Below, one piece after another: positions 1 through 6,801 of a stretch of DNA of 10,241 nt. The stretch covers positions 1-10,241 of the forward strand of contig JAAFHN010000065.1 in NCBI GenBank assembly GCA_013298415.1, given 5' to 3'. Under the pieces are notes generated by a model, which saw only the letters and a list, made by a program, of their open reading frames with translations, searched no databases and was not told the origin of the DNA. The position numbers and the translations under genes are program-made. Position 1 is the stretch's first letter. Each line of letters starts with the position of its first letter. The DNA comes from Comamonadaceae bacterium (GTDB taxonomy: Bacteria; Pseudomonadota; Gammaproteobacteria; Burkholderiales; Burkholderiaceae_C).

Positions 1-234
1 AGGGATGCCCATGAGATCGTGGCGCACGCCGTGCGCATGGCGTCCACCGAAGGCAAAGACTTGACCGAGCTCAGCTTAGAAAAGCTCCAGGCCTTCGACA
101 AACGCATCGGAATAGACGTGTTTGAGGCCATCAGCTTGGAAGCCTCCGTTGCTGCCCGAAAAACCCACGGCGGCACGGCGCCCGAGCAGGTGCGACTGCA
201 AATCCGAAGGCATGCTGACAGGCTCGCAAGGTAA
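1..234 (+). CDS. argH: Argininosuccinate lyase, C-terminal fragment (5' end outside window)
   Basis: This is the last ~77 codons of argininosuccinate lyase, the cytoplasmic enzyme that splits argininosuccinate into arginine and fumarate in the last step of arginine synthesis. The frame is open from base 1 and ends at TAA 232-234. The visible peptide matches the conserved C-terminal domain of the fumarase/aspartase superfamily lyases: a D-A-H-E-I-V helix, then the segment with L-x-x-L-Q-A-F around bases 79-99, the D-V-F-E-A-I helix, and the near-terminal G-G-T-A-P-E-Q-V-R motif (about bases 169-195), which is highly characteristic of ArgH. The catalytic serine loop lies upstream of the window. 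A GTG at base 19 is an internal valine codon, not a start. The product is truncated only by the window edge, with no sign of degeneration. Confidence 0.93.
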   Translation, partial: RDAHEIVAHAVRMASTEGKDLTELSLEKLQAFDKRIGIDVFEAISLEASVAARKTHGGTAPEQVRLQIRRHADRLAR

Positions 235-251
235 AACCCCAGGGGGACAAT

Positions 252-284
252 CACTTGCACGAACTCAGGTGTCGAAATTTTTTT
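252..284 (+). other. Weak hairpin followed by a seven-T tract at the start of the repeat-protein gene
   Basis: Bases 252-257 can pair with 266-271 (six pairs, one of them G-T) around an 8-base loop, and bases 278-284 are seven consecutive T. The arrangement resembles a weak intrinsic terminator or attenuator between argH and the large repeat-protein gene. The six bases between stem and T tract make it a poor match to the classical form. The T run encodes part of the K-F-F-W residues just after the GTG 269 start. Confidence 0.25.
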
Positions 285-3200
285 GGGGAGCGCTTGGAGT
301 CGGATGCCGCTGTGGCGCAGCGTGGGCTTGGCTGGGCATGTGCTTGCTCGCCGTGTGGACGACGCTGCCCGTCGCTCACGCAGAAATGTTGGTGAACAAG
401 AATTTTTCACCAACCACGATTGATGCAGGCGGCACGTCGACGCTTGGCCTCATCATCACCAACAACGTGGCTGCGACCGCGACCAACACCAACCTCGCAG
501 ACGATCTGCCCGCTGGGATTGTCCTCCTCGGGCCGCCGCTGACCAACAGCTGCCAAGGCACGGTCACGAACGCATCGGGTAGCCCCGTGGTGGCTGGTGA
601 CACCACGATCCGTCTCGTCAATGGCGTCGTTCCGCCGGGCTCGGCAGGCAGTCCCGTCACCTGCTCGGTCACGTTTGCGGTGACCAACTACACGCCCAAT
701 CAGTCGCTGATCAACTCCATCCCCGCAGGGTCGCTGACTTCTAGTGAGGGCCCCAACAACGACCCCGCCTCAGCCACCCTGAACACCAACCCCGTGTCAC
801 CCTTTGGCGGGAGCAAAACCGTTACCCCCGCCTTCGTGCACGGCGGCGGCACAGCCAGCTTCACGGTGGTGTTCACGAACACCAATTTGACCAGCGCCAC
901 GTTTACAGTGGTTGACTCGCTGCCTACGGGCATTTCTATGACCAATGTGGCGGGGATTTCGAGCACTTGCGGCGGAAGTTTGCTGAGTAACCTGGGCGCG
1001 ACCTTGGTTGACAACAGCGGTGGCTTTCGAATACAGGGCGGCACGCTGCCGGGCCGTGCGGGAGCGAACCCGGGGGCCTGCACGATCACGTTCACGGTGG
1101 TTGCGGGTGATCTGAATTCCGCAGTGTCTGGCAACGTCACCAACGCCATTCCTGCCAACTTCACGAACAGCCTGAGTGCGCCTACTCCCGCACTGAGTCG
1201 CAATTTGAGCCTGCAAACCGGCGGCAAAGTGAACAAGGGTTTTTCTCCGGCCACCTTGGTCGTGCCCGCCGATTCCGTGCTCACCATTGACTTGCTCAAC
1301 CGCAATTTGCAAACCATCACAGGCGCGGTGGTCACCGACAACCTGCCCGCTTTTGTCACGATCAATGGCACGCCCAGTGCCAGCGCGTCCTGCGGGCCGG
1401 GTGTCAACTTCACCACCGCTGGTGGCGGCGCTTTGACCATCGGCAGCAGCTCCATTCGGATCAACAACGCGGAAATTCCGGCCTCAGACAACACCAGCGG
1501 CGCTGCCGCAGGGCTGTGCCGAGTCACAGTGACCGTGCGCTTGACGGCGGAGGGTACCTACCTCAACAACATCGGCAACAGCTCATTTGGTGCCGGGCTA
1601 CCTGGTTTCCAGGGCACTGGCAACATCCCGCTCGTCGGCTCGGCCGACCTGGCTGGCACCAAGACTTTTGTGCCAGCAACCCGATCCGCAGGCGGCACCA
1701 CAAGCCTTGTCATCACGCTCTTCAACAACTCGGCGAGTGGTGTTGCCAACGTGCAGTTCACCGACAACCTGCGCACCATGAGCGCGCTTGGTTCGGTCAC
1801 GGTTTTGTCCTCGCCGGCGATCACCAATAATTGTTCTGGCGCTGTCAGTTTCACTTCCACGAGCTTTTCCTTGACGGGCGGCTTCTTGAATGCAGGCACG
1901 GGCTGCCAAATCAGCGTGCCCGTGAAAATCACCGAAACCATGGCGGCTGGCAACTACGACAACACGCTGCCCGCAGGCACCATCAGCTCGACAGCGGGCA
2001 CCAACAGCTTTGCCATCGTGGGCCGACTGACGGTACAAGACCCGCTGGTCGTGACCAAAGCCTTTGTGCCCAATGTGGTGGTGCCGAACAGCACCGCGCA
2101 ATTCACCATCACCCTCACGCGGCGCACGGCTAACGGTGCGCCAGACCTCACAAATCTAAGCCTGACCGATCTGCTGCCTTCGGGTGTAGTGAACGCCACC
2201 ACCACCTCGCTCTTCACCAACTGCGGCGGCACCGCCTCAGCATCGCCTGGCGGCAGCAGCATCACGCTGAGCGGAGGCGCCATCACCGGGCTCTCAACCA
2301 ACTGCCTGGTGCGGCTGAGCGTGCTGGTTTCGAACTCGGCCACCAACACCATTGCTGTGGGCAGCGTCACCACGGCCGAGGGCTTCAGCAACCGCGTGGC
2401 CGCCACGGCAGCCGTTCAAGCGGGCGGCACGGCCCCTAATTTTGTGCTCAACAAAGACTTCAGCCCCCAAAGTGTGAAAGGCGGAGAAGCCGCCCGCTTG
2501 AGCCTCAGCATCACCAACAATGGGGTGAACAACCAGGCACTGACTGGCGTGAGTTTGGTAGATGTATTTCCGACGAATGGCGGAAGCCCTGCCTTCGTGA
2601 TCTCCAATCCGCCCAACGCGTCAGTGACGGGTGCTGGTTGCACCGTGGGTGCTTTCTCGGCTGTATTGGGCTCAGACACTTTTGCCATCAGCAATGCGGC
2701 GGTGCCCGTCAACGGCATATGCAACTATTTGGTCAACGTGGTGGGCTACGACACGGGCACTTTCAACAACCAAATCAACGCCGGTGCGGTGGTGTCCGCC
2801 CAGGGCGCTACCAACAGCAACATCGCGCAGAAATCGCTCGTGATCAGCTCCGCCATGACGATCGGCAAGAGCTTTTCGCCGACTGTGATCTCTGCAGGCC
2901 AGTCGTCCACCCTCACCATCGTGGTGCTCAACACCACCAACACGCAATTGACGGGGACTTCGCCTGCGTTCACCGATGTGCTGCCGGTGGGCGTGACGGT
3001 GACGGCAGTGGCCAGCACCGATTGCACCAACGCAACCGTGACTGCACCGATCGGCACCCGCACGATCACCGTGAACGGCGGCGTTTATCCCGCCAATTCA
3101 CAGTGCAGCATTCGGGTGCCCGTGATGGCCAATGCCATCGGGGGCTACACAAATGTCATTGCCGCGGGCAGCGCCGTGTTCAATAAGCCGGTGGGCACGG

Positions 3201-4378
3201 AGACCAATGCTGGCACGGCAACCGCCATTCTTGCTGTGGTGGCCAAGCCCACCATCAGCAAATCCTTTGCGCCCACCTCCATCGCCCAGGGTGGCACGGC
3301 CCAGGTGGTGCTCACCATCACCAATCCCAATGGCGCGGTGGCTGTGCCGGGGGGCCTCACGGGCATGCAGATCACCGATACGCTGCCCAGCGGCCTCAGT
3401 GTGGCCGGCAATCAGGCGCTGACGGGCTCTTGCGGCGGGGCCGGAAGCGTCAATCTGTCCAATGGCGCCACCACAGTGATGCTGGGGCCGCTGAGCGTGG
3501 GCTCTGCCACGAATTGCAACGTGATCTTCATCGTCACGGCCGCAAACTCAGGCACTTTTTTAAACACCACCACTGGCGTGTCGTCCAACGAAACCGGCAC
3601 GGTCGGCACAGGCTCCAACGTCGCTACGCTCACCGTCTTGATCCCACCCGCGATTGCCAAGTCTTTCACGCCATCTCTGATCGATCCAGGGCAAACCGCG
3701 ACTTTGCTCTTCACGCTTTCTAACCCCAACGCGGTCACCGTGACGCTGGGCAATCCGGCCTTCAGCGATGTGTTTCCCAGCACGCCGGTGCAGATGACCT
3801 TGGCGAACCTCCTCAGCTCCAATTCCTGCGGAGGCGTGCTCAACAACTCTGCGAACACAAGCCTTGCCGTTGGCGACATTGGCATCCGACTGAACAATGG
3901 GCAGATCCCGCCCGCAGCCAGTTGCACCCTGTCAGTGCAGGTCTCGGGCGCGTCGCCGGGCACCTACACCAATGTCACCACGTTTTTGTCCAGCACCAAT
4001 GCCGGCGCAAGCACATCCACCGCCCAGGCCACGTTAGCGGTGACTCAGCCGACCACAGCCTTCGCCGTCTCCAAAACCAACGCTGTCTCCGCCCTGGTGG
4101 CGGGCAGTACCACCTCGTACACCGTTACCGTCGCGAATCTCGGCCCCGTGGCAGCTAACAATGCAGTTCTGACCGATGTGCCGACCACTGGACTGCTTTG
4201 CACCAGCGTGGTTTGCGCGGGTGCCACGGGAGGCGCAAGCTGCCCGCCCATTGGCAGCGCGCCCTATGAACTCTCCATCGACAACCTCACAGTAAACGGC
4301 GTCAAGCTCCCGATTTTTCCCAACGGCGGCCAGGTTCAGTTCGTGGTCAACTGCAACGTGACGGCCACTGGGCGTTGA
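269..4378 (+). CDS. Very large secreted multi-domain protein with ten DUF11-like repeats
   Basis: Function unknown. The product is about 1369 residues if started at GTG 269. That start gives a clean Sec signal peptide: lysine and arginine early, a hydrophobic run near residues 17-35, and an A-H-A|E cleavage site after residue 38. ATG 212 (overlapping argH by 23 bases, GAAGG only 1 base upstream) is the alternative. The mature protein is nearly all repeats. Nine domains begin with lysine in a K-x-F-x-P motif or variant at residues 44, 183, 323, 465, 597, 729, 867, 998 and 1131, each with a G-x-x-[SA]-x-L-x-[IVL] strand, then a [TS]-D-x-[LF]-P motif in most. They resemble the DUF11/DUF7933 class of Ig-like surface domains. 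A tenth domain (from residue 1269) is closer to canonical DUF11, with N-L-G-P. Composition is rich in T, N, S, A, G and V. There is no LPXTG, PEP-CTERM, autotransporter barrel or C-terminal membrane helix, so release, an unseen anchor or an outer-membrane partner are all possible. Family resemblance is recalled, not searched. Confidence 0.85.
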   Translation: MSKFFWGALGVGCRCGAAWAWLGMCLLAVWTTLPVAHAEMLVNKNFSPTTIDAGGTSTLGLIITNNVAATATNTNLADDLPAGIVLLGPPLTNSCQGTVTNASGSPVVAGDTTIRLVNGVVPPGSAGSPVTCSVTFAVTNYTPNQSLINSIPAGSLTSSEGPNNDPASATLNTNPVSPFGGSKTVTPAFVHGGGTASFTVVFTNTNLTSATFTVVDSLPTGISMTNVAGISSTCGGSLLSNLGATLVDNSGGFRIQGGTLPGRAGANPGACTITFTVVAGDLNSAVSGNVTNAIPANFTNSLSAPTPALSRNLSLQTGGKVNKGFSPATLVVPADSVLTIDLLNRNLQTITGAVVTDNLPAFVTINGTPSASASCGPGVNFTTAGGGALTIGSSSIRINNAEIPASDNTSGAAAGLCRVTVTVRLTAEGTYLNNIGNSSFGAGLPGFQGTGNIPLVGSADLAGTKTFVPATRSAGGTTSLVITLFNNSASGVANVQFTDNLRTMSALGSVTVLSSPAITNNCSGAVSFTSTSFSLTGGFLNAGTGCQISVPVKITETMAAGNYDNTLPAGTISSTAGTNSFAIVGRLTVQDPLVVTKAFVPNVVVPNSTAQFTITLTRRTANGAPDLTNLSLTDLLPSGVVNATTTSLFTNCGGTASASPGGSSITLSGGAITGLSTNCLVRLSVLVSNSATNTIAVGSVTTAEGFSNRVAATAAVQAGGTAPNFVLNKDFSPQSVKGGEAARLSLSITNNGVNNQALTGVSLVDVFPTNGGSPAFVISNPPNASVTGAGCTVGAFSAVLGSDTFAISNAAVPVNGICNYLVNVVGYDTGTFNNQINAGAVVSAQGATNSNIAQKSLVISSAMTIGKSFSPTVISAGQSSTLTIVVLNTTNTQLTGTSPAFTDVLPVGVTVTAVASTDCTNATVTAPIGTRTITVNGGVYPANSQCSIRVPVMANAIGGYTNVIAAGSAVFNKPVGTETNAGTATAILAVVAKPTISKSFAPTSIAQGGTAQVVLTITNPNGAVAVPGGLTGMQITDTLPSGLSVAGNQALTGSCGGAGSVNLSNGATTVMLGPLSVGSATNCNVIFIVTAANSGTFLNTTTGVSSNETGTVGTGSNVATLTVLIPPAIAKSFTPSLIDPGQTATLLFTLSNPNAVTVTLGNPAFSDVFPSTPVQMTLANLLSSNSCGGVLNNSANTSLAVGDIGIRLNNGQIPPAASCTLSVQVSGASPGTYTNVTTFLSSTNAGASTSTAQATLAVTQPTTAFAVSKTNAVSALVAGSTTSYTVTVANLGPVAANNAVLTDVPTTGLLCTSVVCAGATGGASCPPIGSAPYELSIDNLTVNGVKLPIFPNGGQVQFVVNCNVTATGR
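398..4375 (+). repeat. Tandem array of ten ~135-residue protein domains with paired cysteines
   Basis: The repeat units within the large secreted protein begin at bases 398, 815, 1235, 1661, 2057, 2453, 2867, 3260, 3659 and 4073, so the period is 131-142 codons. The units are similar at protein level but clearly diverged at DNA level, so this is an old array and not a recent expansion. Each of the first nine holds exactly two cysteines. The first lies 51-62 residues after the opening lysine, usually followed by G-G or G-x. The second sits 24-42 residues later, at the start of a strand of type C-x-[VIL]-x-[VF]. The tenth unit instead has four cysteines and lacks the F-x-P motif. Confidence 0.85.
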
Positions 4379-4397
4379 ACGCTGCAGAGGCAAGGCG

Positions 4398-4416
4398 CGT
4401 TGAGTTCGCCTCAACG
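4398..4416 (+). terminator. Perfect 7-bp hairpin after the repeat-protein stop codon
   Basis: CGTTGAG at 4398-4404 pairs exactly with CTCAACG at 4410-4416 around the 5-base loop TTCGC. It begins 20 bases after the stop codon of the large secreted protein. There is no T tract behind it, so on its own it is not a classical intrinsic terminator. It may protect the 3' end or act together with the second hairpin just downstream. Confidence 0.35.
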
Positions 4417-4431
4417 GTCGGTCGCTGAGCC

Positions 4432-4456
4432 AATTTCAAGCTGCGTGCTTGAATTT
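4432..4456 (+). terminator. Second hairpin in the gap before lldD, possible weak terminator
   Basis: TTCAAGC at 4435-4441 pairs exactly with GCTTGAA at 4447-4453 around the loop TGCGT. Two further A-T pairs (4432-4433 with 4455-4456) are possible beyond one T-T mismatch. Only three T follow on the + strand. Together with the hairpin at 4398-4416 it makes a tandem pair that could end transcription of the repeat-protein gene before lldD. The strength cannot be judged from sequence alone. Confidence 0.4.
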
Positions 4457-4458
4457 CA

Positions 4459-4508
4459 TGGTCAGCCCGGCTGGGTGCTGCCTACACTGCGTCAACCCAA
4501 TCTAGGAG
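4459..4508 (+). promoter_or_regulatory. Candidate promoter and ribosome binding site of the lldD-like gene
   Basis: AGGAG at 4504-4508 lies six bases before ATG 4515 and clearly sets the start there rather than at the second ATG (4521). TACACT at 4483-4488 is a 4-of-6 match to a sigma-70 -10 box, with the weak TGGTCA at 4459-4464 at 18-base spacing. Transcription would begin about 20 bases before the start codon. The ribosome binding site is well supported and the promoter is only a candidate. Confidence 0.4.
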
Positions 4509-4514
4509 CCCGCG

Positions 4515-5687
4515 ATGCCCATGCCCATCACATGCATTGAAGATTTGCGCGCGCTGCACCAGCAGCGCACGCCCAAGATGTTTTACGACTACTGCTGCTC
4601 GGGCAGTTGGACTGAGAGCACCTACCGCGCCAATGAAAGCGACTTCCAAGCCATCAAGCTGCGCCAGCGTGTGGCGGTGAACATGGAAGGGCGCAGCACA
4701 CGCACACAGATGATCGGGCAGGATGTGGCCATGCCTGTGGCCATTGCGCCCACGGGGCTCACCGGCATGCAACACGCCGATGGCGAGATGCACGGTGCGA
4801 TGGCGGCCAAGAAGTTTGGTGTGCCCTTCACCCTCTCCACGATGAGCATCTGCTCGATTGAAGATGTGGCGCGGCACACGGGTGGCCATCCGTTTTGGTT
4901 TCAGCTCTACGTGATGAAAGACAGGGCTTTCATTGAAGCCTTGATTGACCGCGCCAAGGCTGCGAACTGCTCCGCGCTCTTGCTCACGCTCGATTTGCAA
5001 ATCCTCGGCCAGCGCCACAAAGACATCAAAAACGGGCTTTCTGCGCCGCCCAAGCTCACGCTGCCGAACATCTTGAACATGATGACCAAGCCGCGCTGGT
5101 GCATGAACATGCTGCGCACGCCGCGCCGCGACTTTGGCAACATCGTGGGCCACGTGAAGGGCGTGGAAAACATGGCCTCGCTTGGCGAATGGACAGCCAA
5201 GCAGTTCGACCCAGCACTCAACTGGGGCGATGTGGAATGGATCAAAAAGCGCTGGGGTGGCAAACTGATTTTGAAGGGCATCCAAGACGTAGAAGACGCG
5301 CGCCTGGCAGCGGACTCCGGTGCAGATGCCTTGATCGTGTCAAACCACGGTGGCAGGCAGCTTGATGGCGCGCCGAGCTCGATTCATGCGCTCGGCGAAA
5401 TCGCCGCAGATGTGGGCAGCAAAATCGAAATTCACATGGATGGCGGCATCCGCAGCGGCCAAGATGTACTCAAGGCGCTCGCGCTGGGTGCGAAAGGCAC
5501 CTACATTGGCCGCGCCTTCTTGCACGGCTTGGGCGCGATGGGCGAAGAGGGTGTGAGCAAAGCGCTGGAGATCATCCACAAAGAGCTGGATTTGACGATG
5601 GCGTTTTGCGGCCACACCGACGTGAAGCGCGTAGGGCGCGAGATTTTGGTGCCCAGCACCGTTCCAAAGCCTTTGATGCAGGCCTGA
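4515..5687 (+). CDS. lldD: FMN-dependent alpha-hydroxy-acid dehydrogenase (L-lactate dehydrogenase type)
   Basis: A 390-residue enzyme of the glycolate oxidase/LldD/mandelate dehydrogenase family, which oxidises an L-2-hydroxy acid such as lactate to the 2-oxo acid using FMN. E. coli LldD is 396 residues. The active-site signature S-N-H-G-G-R-Q-L-D-G is at residues 276-285, with catalytic His278 and substrate-binding Arg281. By alignment with spinach glycolate oxidase the other key residues are present: Tyr26, Tyr132 in F-Q-L-Y-V, Asp160, Arg167 and Lys254. FMN-phosphate motifs are M-D-G-G-I-R (308-313) and G-R-A-F (332-335). The insert at about 178-225, rich in Met and Arg, corresponds to the segment that tethers LldD and mandelate dehydrogenase to the inner membrane, so electrons probably go to quinone rather than O2 (inference). 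The residue facing the substrate side chain (Trp108 in glycolate oxidase) is Met110, so the natural substrate is uncertain. No lactate permease or lld regulator is adjacent. Confidence 0.88.
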   Translation: MPMPITCIEDLRALHQQRTPKMFYDYCCSGSWTESTYRANESDFQAIKLRQRVAVNMEGRSTRTQMIGQDVAMPVAIAPTGLTGMQHADGEMHGAMAAKKFGVPFTLSTMSICSIEDVARHTGGHPFWFQLYVMKDRAFIEALIDRAKAANCSALLLTLDLQILGQRHKDIKNGLSAPPKLTLPNILNMMTKPRWCMNMLRTPRRDFGNIVGHVKGVENMASLGEWTAKQFDPALNWGDVEWIKKRWGGKLILKGIQDVEDARLAADSGADALIVSNHGGRQLDGAPSSIHALGEIAADVGSKIEIHMDGGIRSGQDVLKALALGAKGTYIGRAFLHGLGAMGEEGVSKALEIIHKELDLTMAFCGHTDVKRVGREILVPSTVPKPLMQA

Positions 5688-5746
5688 GTGCGGAATTCGA
5701 AGTGAAATCGCCTGATGAGAACCATGTCTCAGATGTGCCAGCCTGT

Positions 5747-5807
5747 CCGTTCGGGCTGAGCTTGTCGAAGCCCTTGGCATGCCCTTCGACAAGCTCAGGG
5801 CGAACGG
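5747..5807. repeat. 61-base REP-like palindromic element
   Basis: A long imperfect palindrome between lldD and the first transporter gene. Outer arms 5747-5753 and 5801-5807 pair over 7 bases. After a 2x2 G/G mismatch, inner arms 5756-5770 and 5784-5798 pair over 15 bases, leaving a 13-base loop (5771-5783). The arm sequence (CGTTCGGGCTGAGC, then TTGTCGAAG) is of a type I recall as scattered through intergenic regions of Comamonadaceae and other Burkholderiales. When translated it yields the tell-tale spurious peptides F-D-K-L-R-A-N-G and F-G-L-S-L-S-K. It could fold in RNA and act as a transcription barrier or mRNA-end stabiliser after lldD. Only one copy is in the window. Confidence 0.8.
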
Positions 5808-5836
5808 GCTTCTATCTGAGGCAGGGTCCCAATCAA

Positions 5837-5865
5837 TTGAAATTGCCCCATTGTCCAGGTATTCA
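5837..5865 (+). promoter_or_regulatory. Weak candidate promoter for the first EamA transporter
   Basis: TTGAAA at 5837-5842 matches the -35 consensus at five of six bases. At 17-base spacing TATTCA (5860-5865) is a poor -10 box, with three of six matching. It lies between the palindrome and the likely TTG start at 5887, in a gap that must hold any promoter specific to this gene. No Shine-Dalgarno sequence is visible downstream of it. Confidence 0.25.
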
Positions 5866-5886
5866 TTCACTTGCTTGCTATCAGTT

Positions 5887-6798
5887 TTGAATAACTCTGA
5901 AACCTCGATCGAGCGCGCGCAGCGCATTGCTGCTGTGCTTGTGTATTTCACACCGGCGCTCTGGGCGGTGAATTATTTGGTGGCGCGTTGGGCGCCGGAA
6001 GTGCTCGCGCCGCACGCCTTGGCTTTTGGGCGCTGGTGGCTCGCTGCCTGCGTGTTGGCGTGTTTTTGCTGGCCTGAAATTTTGGCCAAACGCGCGGCGA
6101 TTCGTGCCGAGGCCTTGCACTTTTTGCTGCTGGGCGCGCTTGGCATGTGGGTTTGCGGGGCCTGGCTGTATCACGGTGCGCGCAGCACCACTGCCATCAA
6201 CATTGGGCTGATTTACTCCGCCTCGCCGGTGCTGATCGTGCTTTTGAGTTGGGTATGGCTCAAAGAGCGCTTTGCCTGGCTGCAAGCGGCAGGCGTGGCG
6301 ATTGCATTGTTGGGGCTGCTGCACATCGTGCTCAAAGGCCAATGGGGCAGCTTGGCCAGCGTCACGGTCAATCCCGGCGACTTTTGGGTGGCGCTGTGCG
6401 CCTTGGCCTGGGCAGCTTACGCGCTTTTGATGAAGCGCTGGCCGAGCGCGTTTTCGCCGCTGGCGCGTCTTGCGCTCACTGCTCTAGGCGGTTGCATGGT
6501 GATGTTGATTCCGCTGGGCATGGAGTCGCTGCACGGGCCCGGCAACGTGTGGGGCTTCAAGGCCCTGGGGCTCATTGTGGCGAGTGCGTTGATTCCGGGC
6601 GCTGGCGCTTACTTTGCCTACTCTTACGCGCAAAAGCACTTGGGCGCGGCCCGAGTGGCCACCGCGCTCTACCTCGGCCCGCTGTATGCGGCGCTGCTCG
6701 GTGTGGTGGTGCTCGGTGAGCGGCTGCACGCCTTTCACGTGATCGGCGCGGCGCTCATCTTGCCAGGCATTTATCTGGCCAGCCGCGCGCCCAAGTAG
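5887..6798 (+). CDS. EamA/DMT-superfamily membrane transporter
   Basis: An inner-membrane carrier of the drug/metabolite transporter superfamily (two EamA domains, ten predicted helices), about 303 residues from TTG 5887. The substrate is unknown, and family members export amino acids, metabolites or drugs. The first EamA repeat covers about residues 14-148, opening with F-T-P-A-L-W-A-V-N-Y and closing with the conserved W-L-K-E-R then a G-V-A-I-A-L-L-G helix. The second covers about 163-298, with the matching L-G-E-R-L-H-A-F-H-V-I-G-A-A-L end. The start is uncertain. An ATG at 5779 gives 36 more residues, but that ATG lies inside the palindromic element and the added peptide is soluble and repeat-derived, so I reject it. 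TTG 5887 precedes N-N-S-E-T-S-I-E-R, a plausible short cytoplasmic lead; GTG 5935 would cut into helix 1. No ribosome binding site is clear for any of these. Its 3' end faces the tetR gene with a 3-base gap. Confidence 0.8.
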   Translation: MNNSETSIERAQRIAAVLVYFTPALWAVNYLVARWAPEVLAPHALAFGRWWLAACVLACFCWPEILAKRAAIRAEALHFLLLGALGMWVCGAWLYHGARSTTAINIGLIYSASPVLIVLLSWVWLKERFAWLQAAGVAIALLGLLHIVLKGQWGSLASVTVNPGDFWVALCALAWAAYALLMKRWPSAFSPLARLALTALGGCMVMLIPLGMESLHGPGNVWGFKALGLIVASALIPGAGAYFAYSYAQKHLGAARVATALYLGPLYAALLGVVVLGERLHAFHVIGAALILPGIYLASRAPK

Positions 6799-6801
6799 GC
6801 G

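Noticed and set aside
122..268. N-terminal extension of the repeat protein from the ATG at 122
   Set aside because: This part lies inside argH codons in another frame, is arginine- and proline-rich with no family likeness, and would bury the signal peptide about 85 residues in.
398..4375. Recent tandem duplication or CRISPR-like DNA repeat inside the large gene
   Set aside because: The units resemble each other only as protein. I see no long identical DNA blocks, and the spacing varies by up to 11 codons.
376..4414. Many long open frames antisense to the repeat-protein gene (for example 700-1527 and 3412-3963 on the - strand)
   Set aside because: They follow from the codon choice of the real gene: ACC, AAC, GCC and GGC codons rarely create stops on the opposite strand. 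Their translations show no domain, signal peptide or ribosome binding site.
5716..5731. Short hairpin TGAGA/TCTCA just after lldD as a terminator
   Set aside because: Only five pairs with no T tract; the 61-base palindrome 16 bases downstream is a far stronger structure.
5606..5890. Small + strand frame through the lldD end and the palindrome
   Set aside because: Its peptide is a shadow of lldD followed by the translated palindromic element, including the F-G-L-S-L-S-K signature known from spurious frames.
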